A stretch of DNA of 20,872 bases, taken from positions 1 through 20,872 of the forward strand of contig RBNI01001777.1 in NCBI GenBank assembly GCA_003990745.1, in the 5' to 3' direction. Below, piece by piece: positions 1 through 9,899 of the stretch. Both the position numbers and the translations under genes were made by a program. The notes under the pieces were generated by a model. It ran no database searches and was not told the origin of the DNA. It saw only the letters and a program-made list of their open reading frames with translations. The first letter of the stretch is position 1. Each line of letters opens with the position of its first letter. The DNA comes from Jimgerdemannia flammicorona. Taxonomy: Eukaryota; Mucoromycota; Endogonomycetes; Endogonales; Endogonaceae.

Positions 1-53
1 TTTTTAAAAAAAATTATCTGTAATACTTGTAAGTAACTTTGTTTTCCCAGTTT

Positions 54-57
<4 letters not shown>

Positions 58-84
<27 letters not shown>

Positions 85-85
85 T
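58..85. repeat. (TA)n microsatellite
   Basis: An uninterrupted run of alternating T and A lies in AT-rich DNA with no gene nearby. It is a simple slippage repeat. The sequence around it (1-177) shows no coding signal and nothing else recognisable. Confidence 0.9.
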
Positions 86-177
86 CACATTAGTATTTAT
101 GAATATATCCAAAAATATTTTTCTCTAATTTTTTTCTATTTATGCATATAAGTAAATCACATGATAAGTTTCATTTG

Positions 178-289
178 TATTCAAATCAGATAATTCAAAT
201 CTGATGATTTAAATCTGATGATACAAATTCAGTAATTTAAATTCAATGATTCAAATTCAGTAATTGAAATTTGGTGATTCAAATCACTA
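178..289. repeat. 14-bp tandem repeat array, about 8 units
   Basis: Eight consecutive 14-base units read in register, starting at 178, 192, 206, 220, 234, 248, 262 and 276. Each resembles (g/a)attcaaatctgat or its variant ending in cagt. The units differ at a few positions each, mostly C/T and A/G changes, so the array is old. Similar TTCAAAT/TTTGAA words continue out of register to about 385. It looks like a small AT-rich minisatellite with no coding potential. Confidence 0.75.
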
Positions 290-325
290 GTTTAGAGGTT
301 TGAATTAGAGTAGTTATAATTCAAA

Positions 326-349
326 CTAATTTGAATCAGTTCAAATTAG
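326..349. repeat. Perfect 10-bp inverted repeat with 4-nt loop
   Basis: CTAATTTGAA (326-335) and its exact reverse complement TTCAAATTAG (340-349) flank the loop TCAG. It is built from the same TTCAAAT words as the adjacent tandem array, so it may be a by-product of that array rather than a functional hairpin. Confidence 0.6.
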
Positions 350-389
350 AAATAGTCACAATTTGAACTGGTTTGAACTGACTTATTTA

Positions 390-1830
390 GAGCACTATCT
401 TCCAGTATATCTTATAGATTATTTTAGATCTCTCCCCTTCTGTAGGCACATCATACTGCATGTAAGTCTCCTCTATTATCACTTTATCCATAGCTGCTAT
501 ACTCTACCTAGAACCTCCACTCTCCTCCATGGCTACTGTAAAAGCTACTCCATTCTCCCCTGCCCAAGTACTGGCCATTGATCTAACCCCTTCAGCAGTA
601 TTCTCCCCCACTGTCCTCTTACTCAGATTTGCCAATAAATCTTTCTGATGCTACCTCTCTTGTGCTCTCTCCTAGGCTGCCTGATCTAGTTATACTTTCT
701 TACTATTCACAATTTCTATCACTATCTTAGCCTCAAACTCCTTTTAGGCCAGCTGCCTCTTCTCTACTACTCTATATAAGTCTTTTAATATCTCTAGTAA
801 GTTCTCCTCCTCCTCTAGTATCCTCTTCATCCTTGAGATCTTGTACTCTACTGGCCTCTACTTAAGTACTACTGGTCAATCTCTTCTTTTTCCAGTATTA
901 TCCTTGCCTGTCAGCCTTACTCTAATATTTACATCTTCTGTTCTGAACTCCATATCTTTCTAGACCTAGAATCCAATATCTACTACATCACTATACTCTT
1001 TGATAATGTCAACAATCAGTCTCTTGGCCTTCTACTTCTTCACTATTAGTATATTTGCTACCACCAGCTTTATTATCCAGAGGTCTCAGTATAAATACTG
1101 AGCTATAGAGATCACTATCTCTCTCACCATCACTCCTTTCTCCAATGCTCCCAATATCAACTTCTCTTCCTTAAAGCTCACCTCTACTCCTTCCAGATTC
1201 TTCAAGAACTTTACTGATACCACTTCTTTTATCTTCTCAATCAGAAGCCCCAGAATCATTTTAATCATAACTACTAAGCCTTGGAAGTACAATATGATAG
1301 TAAATTCAGACATCAATTTCTTGAGTAACAGTATCACCACCAGATTTATTATACTATTAGCTAGGTCCCTGGACCTCAGGCTCTCCCTCTGTCTAGCTCT
1401 ACTATCAGCCATTATATTTTGATTTTTTTTCAGATTAGTAGTCCCCTCTCTATCAGCAGTCTTACTCTCTCTAGTCTCTACTCTGCCAGCCCTACTACCA
1501 CTGCTGCTATGAGCCCTGCTACCAGGTCTTGCAGCCCCCTTCTTCTCCTTGTCCTCCTGCAGCCAACTCTTCAATCCAGTCACCAGATGTCCTGTCTTGA
1601 TCTTGTTAGCAAAACTCATTCTCTCTGGTCCCTGTCAGACCCACCTCCTTCACCTTCTTGTCTACCAGAGATAGTCCACAATAGACTCTCTCTCAAGTCA
1701 TAACTCCTCTCTACATACTGCTAGTTGAATGCACTAGGGCCACCCTGCCCTGCATACTCCTTGAATTACTTATCAGTCACTATATTATTATTACCTTTTC
1801 TCCAAAAATAATGCTGAAAGTATTATCAGA
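390..1830 (-). mobile_element. LINE copy A: decayed ORF1 of a non-LTR retrotransposon
   Basis: Read on the minus strand, this region aligns base by base with the plus-strand LINE at about 7140-8350. Shared landmarks include the 5' leader (tttttggaga...aggta) and the peptides LLLKKLMSEF (here) versus FLKKLRSEF (there) and SVKFLK..EGVEVSF. ORF1 opens with an ATG at 1619 and runs to a stop at 1086-1088. The same frame can then be followed down to about 390, interrupted only by TAG, TAA and TGA codons that mostly fit former Gln or Trp codons. The product would be the LINE ORF1 (gag-like, RNA-binding chaperone) protein. I see no CCHC knuckle and no named domain in it. The family is judged from the downstream ORF2 of copy C. 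The 3' truncation point near 390 is approximate. Confidence 0.65.
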
Positions 1831-2290
1831 AGTTTGTATAATCTGAGTTATACTAGAGAAAGATATTTCTGTTATCAATCAGTCTATATTATATATACTA
1901 ATATAGATGTATCTATTATCCAACTCTATATGGAGCCTCTCTTCCTCCTCCTCTCCATCTTCCTAAAAGATCACTATTCTCTCTGCAATCTCAATTCTTT
2001 CCTCACTCTATCTGCAAAATCCTCTCCACTAGCCTCCTATAGAGTATCTCTCCAGATTCCCATCTATACTATCAGTTATTCAAAAGGTTCAACATCAACC
2101 ATTCTTATCTCATAACTATAATTCAAGTACTAACTACTGACCATCCTTAAATATATACAGCCAATGTCTAGTAAGCCTAATTCAAATAGCTAGAGCCCAC
2201 CTAATAGTTAACAACTCATCACTAACCTCTTCTACTAGTCTCCTCTGAGATTACTCTACCTTCTCTCTTCTACTAGCCCAGGCTTATATA
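1831..2290. other. Unassigned TE-like sequence
   Basis: This stretch lies between LINE copy A and the chromovirus fragment. The first bases above 1830 still resemble the 5' leader shared by the LINE copies (a TTATACAAACTTC word on the minus strand). Beyond that I recognise no domain on either strand. The short open frame at 1834-2115 has no recognisable motif and is probably chance. Composition matches the surrounding decayed transposon DNA. Confidence 0.4.
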
Positions 2291-3398
2291 CTCTTATCTA
2301 AGTCTAAATAATATTACATAAAATTTATAATATCCAAATTTTATTCAAAATACTATCTTTAGTATATCTTCTTCCTTGATATGAATTTGCTAATATCTAG
2401 ATATATGATTGATAAGTAAAAAGGTCTTAGCATTATATATATATTTAGTTAAGTAGTTCATCAATTTGTAGGAGTATATATCTATTCCTTATTGAGTACT
2501 TGGTAATTAATGCATATATAGAGGCTTCTAACCTTCTTACAGTCAAAGAGAGTTAATATACTATATATTAAATTTAATGGACATATGAGACCTTTACTTG
2601 ATAGATCTACTAGTTACATATTTCTTGAGTATTTCTATCTCAGACTAAGCTAGTTGATAGATTCTATAGTATAGAGGATCTGCTTCTGGAGTAGTTTTGA
2701 TACTATATTCTACTGCTCAGATATATAAGTAGTAGTTCTTGGGGATTTTGAAAGACATCTTCATAGTTTTTGAGTAGTTCTTGAAGGCTTTCTTCTTCAT
2801 CATCTTCATCATTCAATAATTTAGAAAGATTATCATCATTATTATCTTCTACTATTAGCTCCTTAATAGTATACATATAGATGTACTACTCTGGTTTCTA
2901 GATTAGCTTCTTTATTTGAATGGTAGAGTTGATGTTATACTTAGGTTTCACATTTTTCTTAATCTATTTTGTATAACTTGATATATCTTAGGGAGATTAT
3001 ATCAGTTTACTAGTCAATATATAGATTTTCTTATATAAGCCAGGATTTTTCAAAGATAAGATTATATTCTAAAAGATATACAATATGGAAGATCTGCTTT
3101 ATAATATAGTCTCCTAGTTGTAGTAATATATTTTTACAGATTTTAGAGAGTTTCTAGGTTATTTTATTTTTAAATATAGTGATATTTTCTTCTGGATTTC
3201 TTTGTATCTTAAGTCTAAATCTTGTTAAGATAGTACTTGCTTACTCTACTATCAATAAGAACTTCTAGGTTTTCTTCAATTTTCTCTTATAGGCAGATGA
3301 ATTTGAAGTTATCTTCTAGTCAGATAGTGATTTTTTCTATAAAGGCTTCTTTTTCCCAATCTTTTATATCTCTATCTTCATTATTATAATAAATATAT
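2291..3398 (-). pseudogene. Chromovirus (Gypsy) protease-reverse transcriptase remnant
   Basis: On the minus strand, protein fragments in pol order can be read between many stops. An aspartic protease active-site remnant (VLIDSRVSKYYLNKI, with the usual DSG/DTG glycine changed) lies near 3230-3270. A LIFEKSWLI stretch like the LGxxWL motif of Gypsy proteases follows. An acidic linker comes next, near 2790-2880. The start of reverse transcriptase (EADPLYYRIYQL, SEIEILKKYV) lies near 2620-2690. YQQIHIKEEDI and FGYYKFYVI, matching the RT region before the VMPFG box, lie near 2310-2400. Frames change repeatedly. The YxDD box, RNase H and integrase are not found below 2290. It is a dead fragment of an element in the plant/fungal chromovirus style, interrupted on its 5' side by the solo LTR. 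Confidence 0.6.
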
Positions 3399-4999
3399 TA
3401 TAATGGTGACCTCAGAATGATGACATCAGTACAGGAGATAGCCTTTTCTTATAAGCCACTAGATCAGAGCATAAGAAAATCATACAGTATGACTCATCTA
3501 GGCTACAAGACGAGCAATAATGACTAACTGTGAGTCATTGTGACCACAAAATGGACATCTTGAGGAAGGATTAAGAAACTGCAGTAGCAGCAATCCAAAC
3601 AAAGCTTACAGAAATAGTTCTAAAGACTTACTATAAACAAAATACTTGCTGCTCACCAAACCTTAAGGTTCAGAAACCACCAAGACCCCTCAGTCTAGGA
3701 TAGGATGTTCCAAGACATCAGAAGAGCCATAAGAACCTGTATAAGAAGGACTCCTAGCCTCAATCTGAGTACTAGCAACTCTTATCAATATATCCTATAT
3801 CACTATGAAATGGAAACAAGGATTACTATTGCTACTGACTACCTCTAGATATAGTAGGAGTATGAAATAGGAAATCTCCTTTATCAGGAATTCCCTCAGA
3901 CCAGTTACCAAGAAATATAAGATACTATCCCCATAAATGTATATATAATAAGAATAGCTAAGAAGATTTATCAGGTCTTCAGGTATGCACTATGGTTGAT
4001 CCCCAACTTGGAGTACACTAGGATCTCAGACTTCAAGGAACTATCAGCCTGCTATACCAATATACTAGAGGCCATAGTAGCTACAGAAGCCCAGTCTACT
4101 ATCACCCTCAATAGTGATGAGATAAGAGAGTTCTGGAACTCTATCCTTGAGGACAATCCTGATCAATTCCTGCAAGAATTGATCTCAGCATTCCAAGACC
4201 CCAGTATCTGGGTTAGACTTCCTCAAGACTCCATATTTGTCCTTTATTTTGTGAAAGAGAATGTTATAGATTGGAGAGCCCCAGACCTTCTTATTCTCTC
4301 TGCTACTGAACATGATGACATTATCAGTGATAATGTCATTCTATGTTGCACAAAGTATATGAAATACATGACATATACAAAATGGATGAAACATTTACAG
4401 ACCTCATCTCCTTCAAAGACATTCTGTCTCCAATCTCTGGCCTTGATGATAGTGATGAAGATGAAGCCCCTATAGTCCCGAACTTTCTGCTCTAAGTTCT
4501 TGGTAATACCAGATTCTATCAGTATTCTTTTTCTGTATAACTATTATTCTTCTGGCATTCTGATCTTGCATAACTCAGAAATTCTTCTGGTATCCTTTTC
4601 CCATATCACTGAAATTCTACTGACATCCTAAACTTATACAACTATTATACAGACACTTGAATTTGTACTTACAACTATAGTTTTCTGTGTTCTAGTATTT
4701 TATTTAGTTATTAGAATTTATATTTAACTTTATAACTTAGCAACTATTGAATTATATTTTGTGTAAATATCTCTCTTATTTCCTTTGGAATAAAGTCAGT
4801 CAAGTTTACTTATCCTCAATTCTATATAAGCAATCTAAAAGATAACAAGACAGTTTAAAGATAAGAAGTTTGAGGACTATAAGATCATGAGAAGATACTC
4901 CAATAAGAACTTACTTATAACAAACTTGTAGTTGGTCTAAGAGATATACCTTGGAGAGAATCTGATGTATTTGAAGGACTCAGCAACCACTATATGACA
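3399..4999 (+). mobile_element. Solo LTR of the dUTPase-Gypsy family (diverged)
   Basis: The whole stretch aligns with the two LTRs at 12003-13546 and 19183-20674: the same start (TATAATGGTGACC here versus TGTAACAGTGACC), the same internal ORF, the same TATA/AATAAA block and the same end (..CCACTATATGACA). No internal retrotransposon sequence adjoins it. Chromovirus DNA lies on both sides, so it is a solo LTR left by LTR-LTR recombination. The flanking tetranucleotide ATAT (3395-3398 and 5000-5003) matches a 4-bp target duplication, but in such AT-rich DNA this is weak evidence. It is clearly more diverged than the pair around the full element and thus from an older or different subfamily. 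Confidence 0.85.
3642..4495 (+). pseudogene. LTR-borne ORF, solo-LTR copy (unknown function)
   Basis: This is homologous to the ORF in the other two LTRs. The start position corresponding to their ATG reads ATA at 3642-3644. The first third carries several stops. From 3996 to about 4320 the frame is open and clearly related: PNLEYTRISDFKELSACY, TEAQSTITLNSDE, DNPDQFLQELISAFQDPSIWVR and IDWRAPDL. A frame change follows near 4340-4400. In the new frame the conserved acidic C-terminus is read (FTDLISF, then DDSDEDEAPIVPNFLL) up to the TAA at 4493-4495. Retention of the protein pattern through many third-base changes suggests the ancestor was a translated gene. I recognise no domain family. Confidence 0.7.
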
Positions 5000-5520
5000 A
5001 TATATATTATAGAGAGCAATTATACTTATTGAAGTATAAGAGTGCTTTAATATAGTTAAGTTAGATGAAATCTAAGACTTAGACTATATATAAGCAAATG
5101 TCTAAATAGAAATATATAACTAGATTAAAGAAATAGAACTTTAGAAGTTCAATTGCCTTTAGGAGATTTGAGTATAAGTATTATAACTAATTAGACTGAG
5201 CTTTATTGAAGTATTCAGAGAGGATATTTATATAAGAGAAATAGAAAGAAAAAGAAATAGATAGAACATTACTAAGCTAGATACTAAGCAATGAGTCATA
5301 CTTAGTAGAACCTAGTAAAATATTATAGAGAGTTACTAAGTATTGATTAGTAATTGATAGGATATTGGCAGAACTATTTAGAAAACAAGTTCTTGATAAA
5401 TGACCAAGTAATTTTAAGTTATTCTAAAATATTCTACTGAGTAATATAATAAAGAAAAGAAGATAATTTAGTAAAAGAAAAATAAAATATAGAGGATTAT
5501 TATATTATCTCCTACTTGAA
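5000..5520 (-). other. Probable chromovirus LTR remnant
   Basis: On the minus strand this stretch directly follows the chromodomain. It starts after a purine-rich tract (AGTAGGAGAT, near 5508-5518) that could be a polypurine tract. It contains a TATA-like word (TATATAAATA, near 5225-5240) followed by AATAAA (near 5205-5212). It has no coding signal. Position, the purine tract and the promoter/polyadenylation words fit a 3' LTR. No second copy is present in the window to confirm the boundaries. Confidence 0.35.
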
Positions 5521-5529
5521 AGAAAATAT

Positions 5530-6512
5530 TGCTCTCAATGTTTATATTCTTAGAGAGCTCATTAGATATTTTTGAGATTTTCAATAGGTTCTTAAGTATT
5601 ATTATACTCAGGATAGTCTACTCATTTAACAAGATACTCAGTATAATTATTATATGTATATATATTTGTCAAGAATCTTATTAACTTTATACTCAATATA
5701 ACTATCAATCAAAAGAGGTACTGATGGCAAGAAGTCTAGTTCAATTACTTATATAGACTATTATAGTATGGCTTTAACAGAAAGATATAGAAGACAGGAT
5801 ATATTCAGATAGTCTATTGTAGTATTAACTTATATACTATAGTATATACTTGTTCAAGTATCTCATAGAGTCTAATATATCTTATTTGAAATTTCTTAGA
5901 AGAGTAGTTGACTTGAGATACCAAATTAAAATTTATAGTAGACAAGAGTACTTAATTACCTATCTTGATTTCAATCTTCTGTCTCCTTGTATTGACATAT
6001 TTGACTTGTTATATCTGAGCCTTAAGTAGATTATCTTTAGCAACTTAAATCATTATAGTCATATTATTAATGAGATCTTAGATATGTAGCAGAAACTTTA
6101 GAGAGTTTTTCTCAACTTAAGTAAGTAGACTTGATAGAGTTTGTACATCTTGACTATATAGTAACTTGAAAGATATAAAGTCTGTTGGGACTTATACTAA
6201 GTTATTGTAGACAAACTCTGTAAAGATAAGATATTATTTCCAGTTATCTTATTTATAAGAAACATAGTTTCTAAATATCTGTTCAAGAATCTGGTTCACT
6301 CACTAGGCTTGTTTATTGATTTGTATATAGTATACTATACTTAGAGCTTATTGGGCTTCAAGTATCTTAAATAATATCTACTAGAAATGACTTGTGAATT
6401 TTGAATCTTGAATACTAATCATAATCTTCAGAAGACTATAATTTTGAAAGATTGTCTTAAAGAATATTTTAGTATATGATATCTTTTCTCTGATATAATT
6501 TATATTATATAA
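5530..6512 (-). pseudogene. Chromovirus integrase and chromodomain remnant
   Basis: Minus-strand reading gives a heavily mutated but orderly C-terminal half of a chromovirus pol. Integrase core pieces lie near 6290-6430 (MISIQDSKFTSHF at the second-Asp site, then ALSIVYYIQINKQA in place of the STAYHPQTDGQ motif). NQILEQIFRNYV and EFVYNN lie near 6180-6300. The zinc-independent C-terminal integrase region follows (TRRQKIEIKIGN, VLLSTINFNL, RYIRLYEIL) near 5860-6000. A chromodomain spans about 5555-5705 (YIEYKVNKILDKYI, then TEYLVK, DYPEYNNT and EPIENLKNI). Chromodomains of this kind target integration to heterochromatin. The fragment is cut at about 6512, where LINE copy B begins. Stops occur throughout. 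Confidence 0.75.
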
Positions 6513-7130
6513 AACTTCAAGCAACACTTTTTGATATAACTCAGAGAAAAGGTACTAGGAAAATATCATTGAGTAAGAGTTCTGATGGGTGTACTGGATT
6601 GGGTAACTGGAGCTTTCAGCTGGCAATATATGGAGAGGAGTTATGGCCTAAAGATAGGCTCTTTTGAAGGTATAAAGGAGGGAGAGGGCTCTGGAGGGCA
6701 ACCAGTATCTAATGGAAAGGGGGGAGAATCTGGGTCTCTAAGTTTCACTCAAGGTAAAGGAGAGTGAATGGCCAGCAAGTACTCAAGCTAATAGAGCTGG
6801 GGGGAAAGATAAGGCTAGCTTGGAGAGAGCAGAAGGCTTTTTGCTATAGGGAGTAAGAGTAGGGGCAGGAGGGACTGTGGCTGGGGGCAGTAGAGTGACT
6901 GCTAATATGAATTAGGAAAAAAAAGAGATGTGACTATTGATAGTGGTATTATGTAGGGAGACAGACAGGGACAAGAAGATCTTGCTGATGATATAACAGA
7001 CCTGGTAGTGACCCCATTACTTAAGAAGTCCATCTGGGAGTTTGCAGTCACATTGTACTTCTGGAGCTTGGTATTGACAGTGAGGATGGTTCTAGGGCCA
7101 GAAAACATGTCTTTCTTCAGTAATATTCAG
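6500..7130 (+). mobile_element. LINE copy B: 5' leader and ORF1 fragment
   Basis: The 5' leader words (aaacttcaagcaac at 6512-6525, then agagaaaaggtactag) match those of copy C at 7138-7200. The segment at about 6960-7110 (ATTACTTAAGAAGTCC..., reading LLKKSIWEFAVTLYFWSLVLTV) matches copy C at 7640-7720. Between them is a G-rich ORF1 N-terminal region with one short open frame (6585-6767) and no recognisable motif. The copy ends near 7110-7130 where copy C's leader begins, so it is a truncated or internally deleted member arranged head-to-tail with copy C. Confidence 0.55.
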
Positions 7131-7369
7131 GTTACACAAACTTCAAGCAACTCTTAAGTCATTGTTTTTGGAGATAAGATACTAGCAAAATAATATCTGT
7201 TGAGTATTCTAAAGTGTATACTGAGCAGGATGGCCCTAGTGTATTTGATTGGTAGTATGTAGGGAGGAACTATAGCTTGTGGGGAAGTATGAGGGGCTTG
7301 CTGGTGGGAGGATGTAGAAGGGAAGGGGGCAGTGGTAGTGGACAGTAGACAGAGAGGACAAGCTTTACA

Positions 7370-9115
7370 GATAAGGTGAAGAGAGGTCAACTAATGACAA
7401 CAACTGAGTTGGAGGGCTAGCTAAGGAGACAATAAAGGCTGTAGACTCTGAGAGAGAAGTCCATAGAGATGAGGGCAGTAGGGCTGGGAGAGTAGTGGCT
7501 GGGAGGAGTGGGACTGCTGATGGCAGAGAGACTGCTAATTTAGAAAAAAATCCAGATATGACAGTTAATGGCAGATCTGGACAGGGGGTGAGCACAAGGC
7601 TAGAGATCTAGTTGACAGTGTGATGGGACTGGTAGCAGCACCATTTCTTAAGAAATTGAGGTCTGAATTTGCTGTGACATTGTGCTTCCAAAACTTGGTG
7701 GTTACAGTAAGAATTATTCTGGAGCTACTGGTTCAAGAGATGAAGGGGGCTACTTCAGTGAAGTTTTTGAAGAGAAAAGAAGGGGTGGAGGTCAGCTTTG
7801 AGCAGGAGGAGGTGCTGTTGGAGATAATAGAGAAGAGAGTGGTAGTGGGGGAGAGATAGCAATCTCTATAGTATAGTGCTTGTACTGGGACCCATAAGTG
7901 GTGCAGTTGATAGTACTGGATGTGCCAACTATATTGAAGAAAATGGCCAGGGGGCTGATTGTGGAGGTCATCAAAAAGTATAGAGAGATCATAAATATTG
8001 AGTTTAGGATCTGAGAGAGTACAGAGTTCAGGACTAGAGATGTGAATGTTAGGATACAGCTGGCAGGCAAAGTAAATATGGGGAAGACAAGAGACTAGCT
8101 GGTGGTGCTAAAGTAGGGCCCTGTAGAATGTAAGATCTCATGGGTGAAGAGGATATTGGAAGAGAAAGAGGACTTGCTAGAAGTGCTGAAGGATCGGGCT
8201 GGGGCTGTGGAGAGGAAGAGATTAGCCTGGAAGGAGTATAAGACCAAGACAGTGGTAGAGATTGTCAATGGCAAGAAGGTGCAGTTAGATTGAGCAGCCT
8301 GAGAGAGGATACAGGGGAGATATATTCAGAAGGAGCTACTGGCAAAGTTGGGATAGGGGGCAGCTGGTGGGAATATCACAAATGCAGCTGGATTGAAGGC
8401 AAGTATCTGGATAGGAGAGAAGGAGGCAGTACCAGGGGGGAGTCTGAGAGGGAGAGAGTGTGCAGGATTGAGTATCATTGTGGAGGATATGGAGATGACA
8501 GATGGAGAGAGCCCTCAGTATAGAGTACCAGACAGGGCTGGAGATGATGACAAATTGCAGGATGTTCTAGAGGAGAACTGAGATAAGTTGGCAAGGAAGA
8601 ATACAGAGGAGAGGCAGGTGGAAGGAGAGATGGGGATGGCTCAGGAAGTGGCTCAGAGAGTGGTAGAGGCTGAGCTAGAGGAGAAATGGCTGTAGAAGAT
8701 ACTGGAGAATATACTGACTGAGGAGCTGGGAGGAGAAGATTTTTGGGTACTAAGTGAGAGATACTGGGGGGAGATTTTATGTGAAGAGGAGGTGCTATGG
8801 AAACTCAGAGATGAGATAATAGCAATACTATTAGAGGTGGAGGCCTATCAGGTGGATGATACCAGGGAGGAGACATTATGGAAAATTGTAAGTAATAGAG
8901 CTGCATATATGTGGGGTCTAAGAAAAGGACTGGCAAAGTGGCAAGTGGTATGTGAAGAGTACTATACAGAGATGGAGACTGTGGATGGCATAGATTGTCA
9001 AGAGATTTTGATAGCATTGGAGGCTCAATAGGAAGAGACAGATGAACTGGTGGCAGAAAGAAACCTAGACTTGGCTGGAGATGTGAGGAGCATGAAACTG
9101 TAGAGTAGATGGACA
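7370..9115 (+). pseudogene. LINE ORF1 protein (gag-like), broken
   Basis: Two frames carry the product. 7620-7859 gives APFLKKLRSEFAVTLCFQNL and VKFLKRKEGVEVSF, matching LINE copy A. After a 1-base deletion near 7840 relative to copy A, the second frame runs from about 7900 to 9031 and on to about 9115, with only a few stops. It includes an open piece at 8393-8581 and another at 8792-9031 (from MLWKLRDEIIAILLEVEAY). The inferred protein is around 500 residues, rich in Glu, Lys and Arg, with coiled-coil-like heptad stretches around 8580-8760. No CCHC knuckle or RRM was recognised. Function as LINE ORF1 is inferred from its place upstream of the endonuclease ORF. Confidence 0.55.
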
Positions 9116-9138
9116 GGCTTCAATCAAAATTATTCAAT

Positions 9139-9400
9139 ATGAACAGTATAACTAGAATCTTATCTCTGAATATTAATAGGCTATAAGGAGCAGTGAGGTA
9201 GTATAATATCTTTAGATTGCTGAAGGGGACAGAGGCTGACCTGTTCTTACTGTAGAATATTGGGTATAATAGGGACTTGGATAGTCAGGATTAGATGAAG
9301 AAATAGGGAGAAGTAGTAGTTTGGAGTGGACATGTGGATATTCTGATTAGGAAGGATAAGGAAGACATTAGGGATATTGGACAATAGGAGAGCAGGATTG
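9139..9400 (+). pseudogene. LINE ORF2 N-terminus: APE-type endonuclease remnant
   Basis: An ATG at 9139 opens MNSITRILSLNINRL, the typical first strand of exonuclease-endonuclease-phosphatase domains that begin LINE ORF2, with the conserved Asn. It is followed by NIFRLLKGTEADLFLL, matching the helix and strand before the catalytic Glu. The Glu position reads Asn (QN in place of QE). Stops (TAA, TAG) interrupt it at positions that fit former Gln or Arg codons. Homology fades near 9390, and no reverse transcriptase follows. In an intact element this domain nicks target DNA to prime reverse transcription. Confidence 0.6.
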
Positions 9401-9440
9401 TGTGAGGAGTCTGGAAGAGGCCAGGCAGGAGGCCTTTAGT

Positions 9441-9574
9441 AGTTGGGTTATGTTGGCTTTCATGATGTTCAGTATTCCATTAATTGTATAAAGATTGCTA
9501 TGTTATGAAACTATCATCAGCTTGTTGTTATATGAATTATATACTGTAGCACCATTTGAATATATATATATATA
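9441..9574. other. Spacer between LINE copy C and Copia remnant
   Basis: Low-complexity AT-rich sequence ending in a short (AT)n run (about 9558-9574). It may include the LINE 3' end or the start of Copia pol decay. No gene or motif is recognised. Confidence 0.4.
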
Positions 9575-9835
9575 TCTCCTTATTGTTGTGAGGCATCATT
9601 TTGCCTATTGAGAAAAGGTTCTCTCCTATCTTCAGAGTATATAGTATGTCTACAAAAGTAGCTATAGGCCTGATGATATTTCCATAGATAATGTTATTAT
9701 CTTCTAACTTGATAGGTACAGGATACTTGAAAGGCTCATATATAGAGAACTATTCTCTATATATGTAGTGTCATATATTGTATTGCTCCAGAATCCATTA
9801 ACTAGATATCATTTTCATTGACTATATTGGCAGTA
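9575..9835 (-). pseudogene. Copia-type aspartic protease remnant
   Basis: The minus strand reads LMDSGAIQYMT, the Copia protease active site (DSGA, near 9784-9800), preceded by a TAG where a Trp is usual. After a frame change it continues with PFKYPVPIKLEDNNIIYGNI and then DILYTLKIGENLFSIGKM, matching the NLLSVGKL-type motif that ends Copia proteases. Pol sequence beyond it (integrase, RT) is missing. The fragment lies directly downstream of the Copia gag on the same strand and would have been one polyprotein. Confidence 0.7.
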
Positions 9836-9899
9836 TATTTGTCAGATATATACTTGGAGAATATATAGTTATTAGTAGTATTGACATCACTACTTTTCA

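Larger units (their letters stand above)
7131..9440 (+). mobile_element. LINE copy C: longest non-LTR retrotransposon copy
   Basis: This copy contains, in order, a 5' leader (about 7131-7370), a long broken ORF1 (about 7370-9115) and the first part of ORF2 (9139 to about 9400). The gene order and the endonuclease-like start of ORF2 fit an APE-type LINE such as the Tad/I-like clades of fungi. The reverse transcriptase is absent, so the copy is truncated or deleted within ORF2. Composition is G/A-rich on the plus strand, as in the other two copies, and CpG is almost absent. The 3' boundary is uncertain. Confidence 0.6.

Noticed and set aside
1419..1703. Plus-strand open frame with hydrophobic stretch
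   Set aside because: Antisense of LINE copy A ORF1, whose homology to copy C fixes the coding strand as minus.
6585..6767. Short open frame in LINE copy B
   Set aside because: Gly/Ser-rich with no motif and no matching open frame in copies A or C; probably chance within decayed ORF1 or leader.
6512..7151. Repeated aaacttcaagcaac considered as a LINE target duplication around copy B
   Set aside because: LINE copy A carries a related word at the same place in its leader, so it is better explained as shared LINE 5' sequence.
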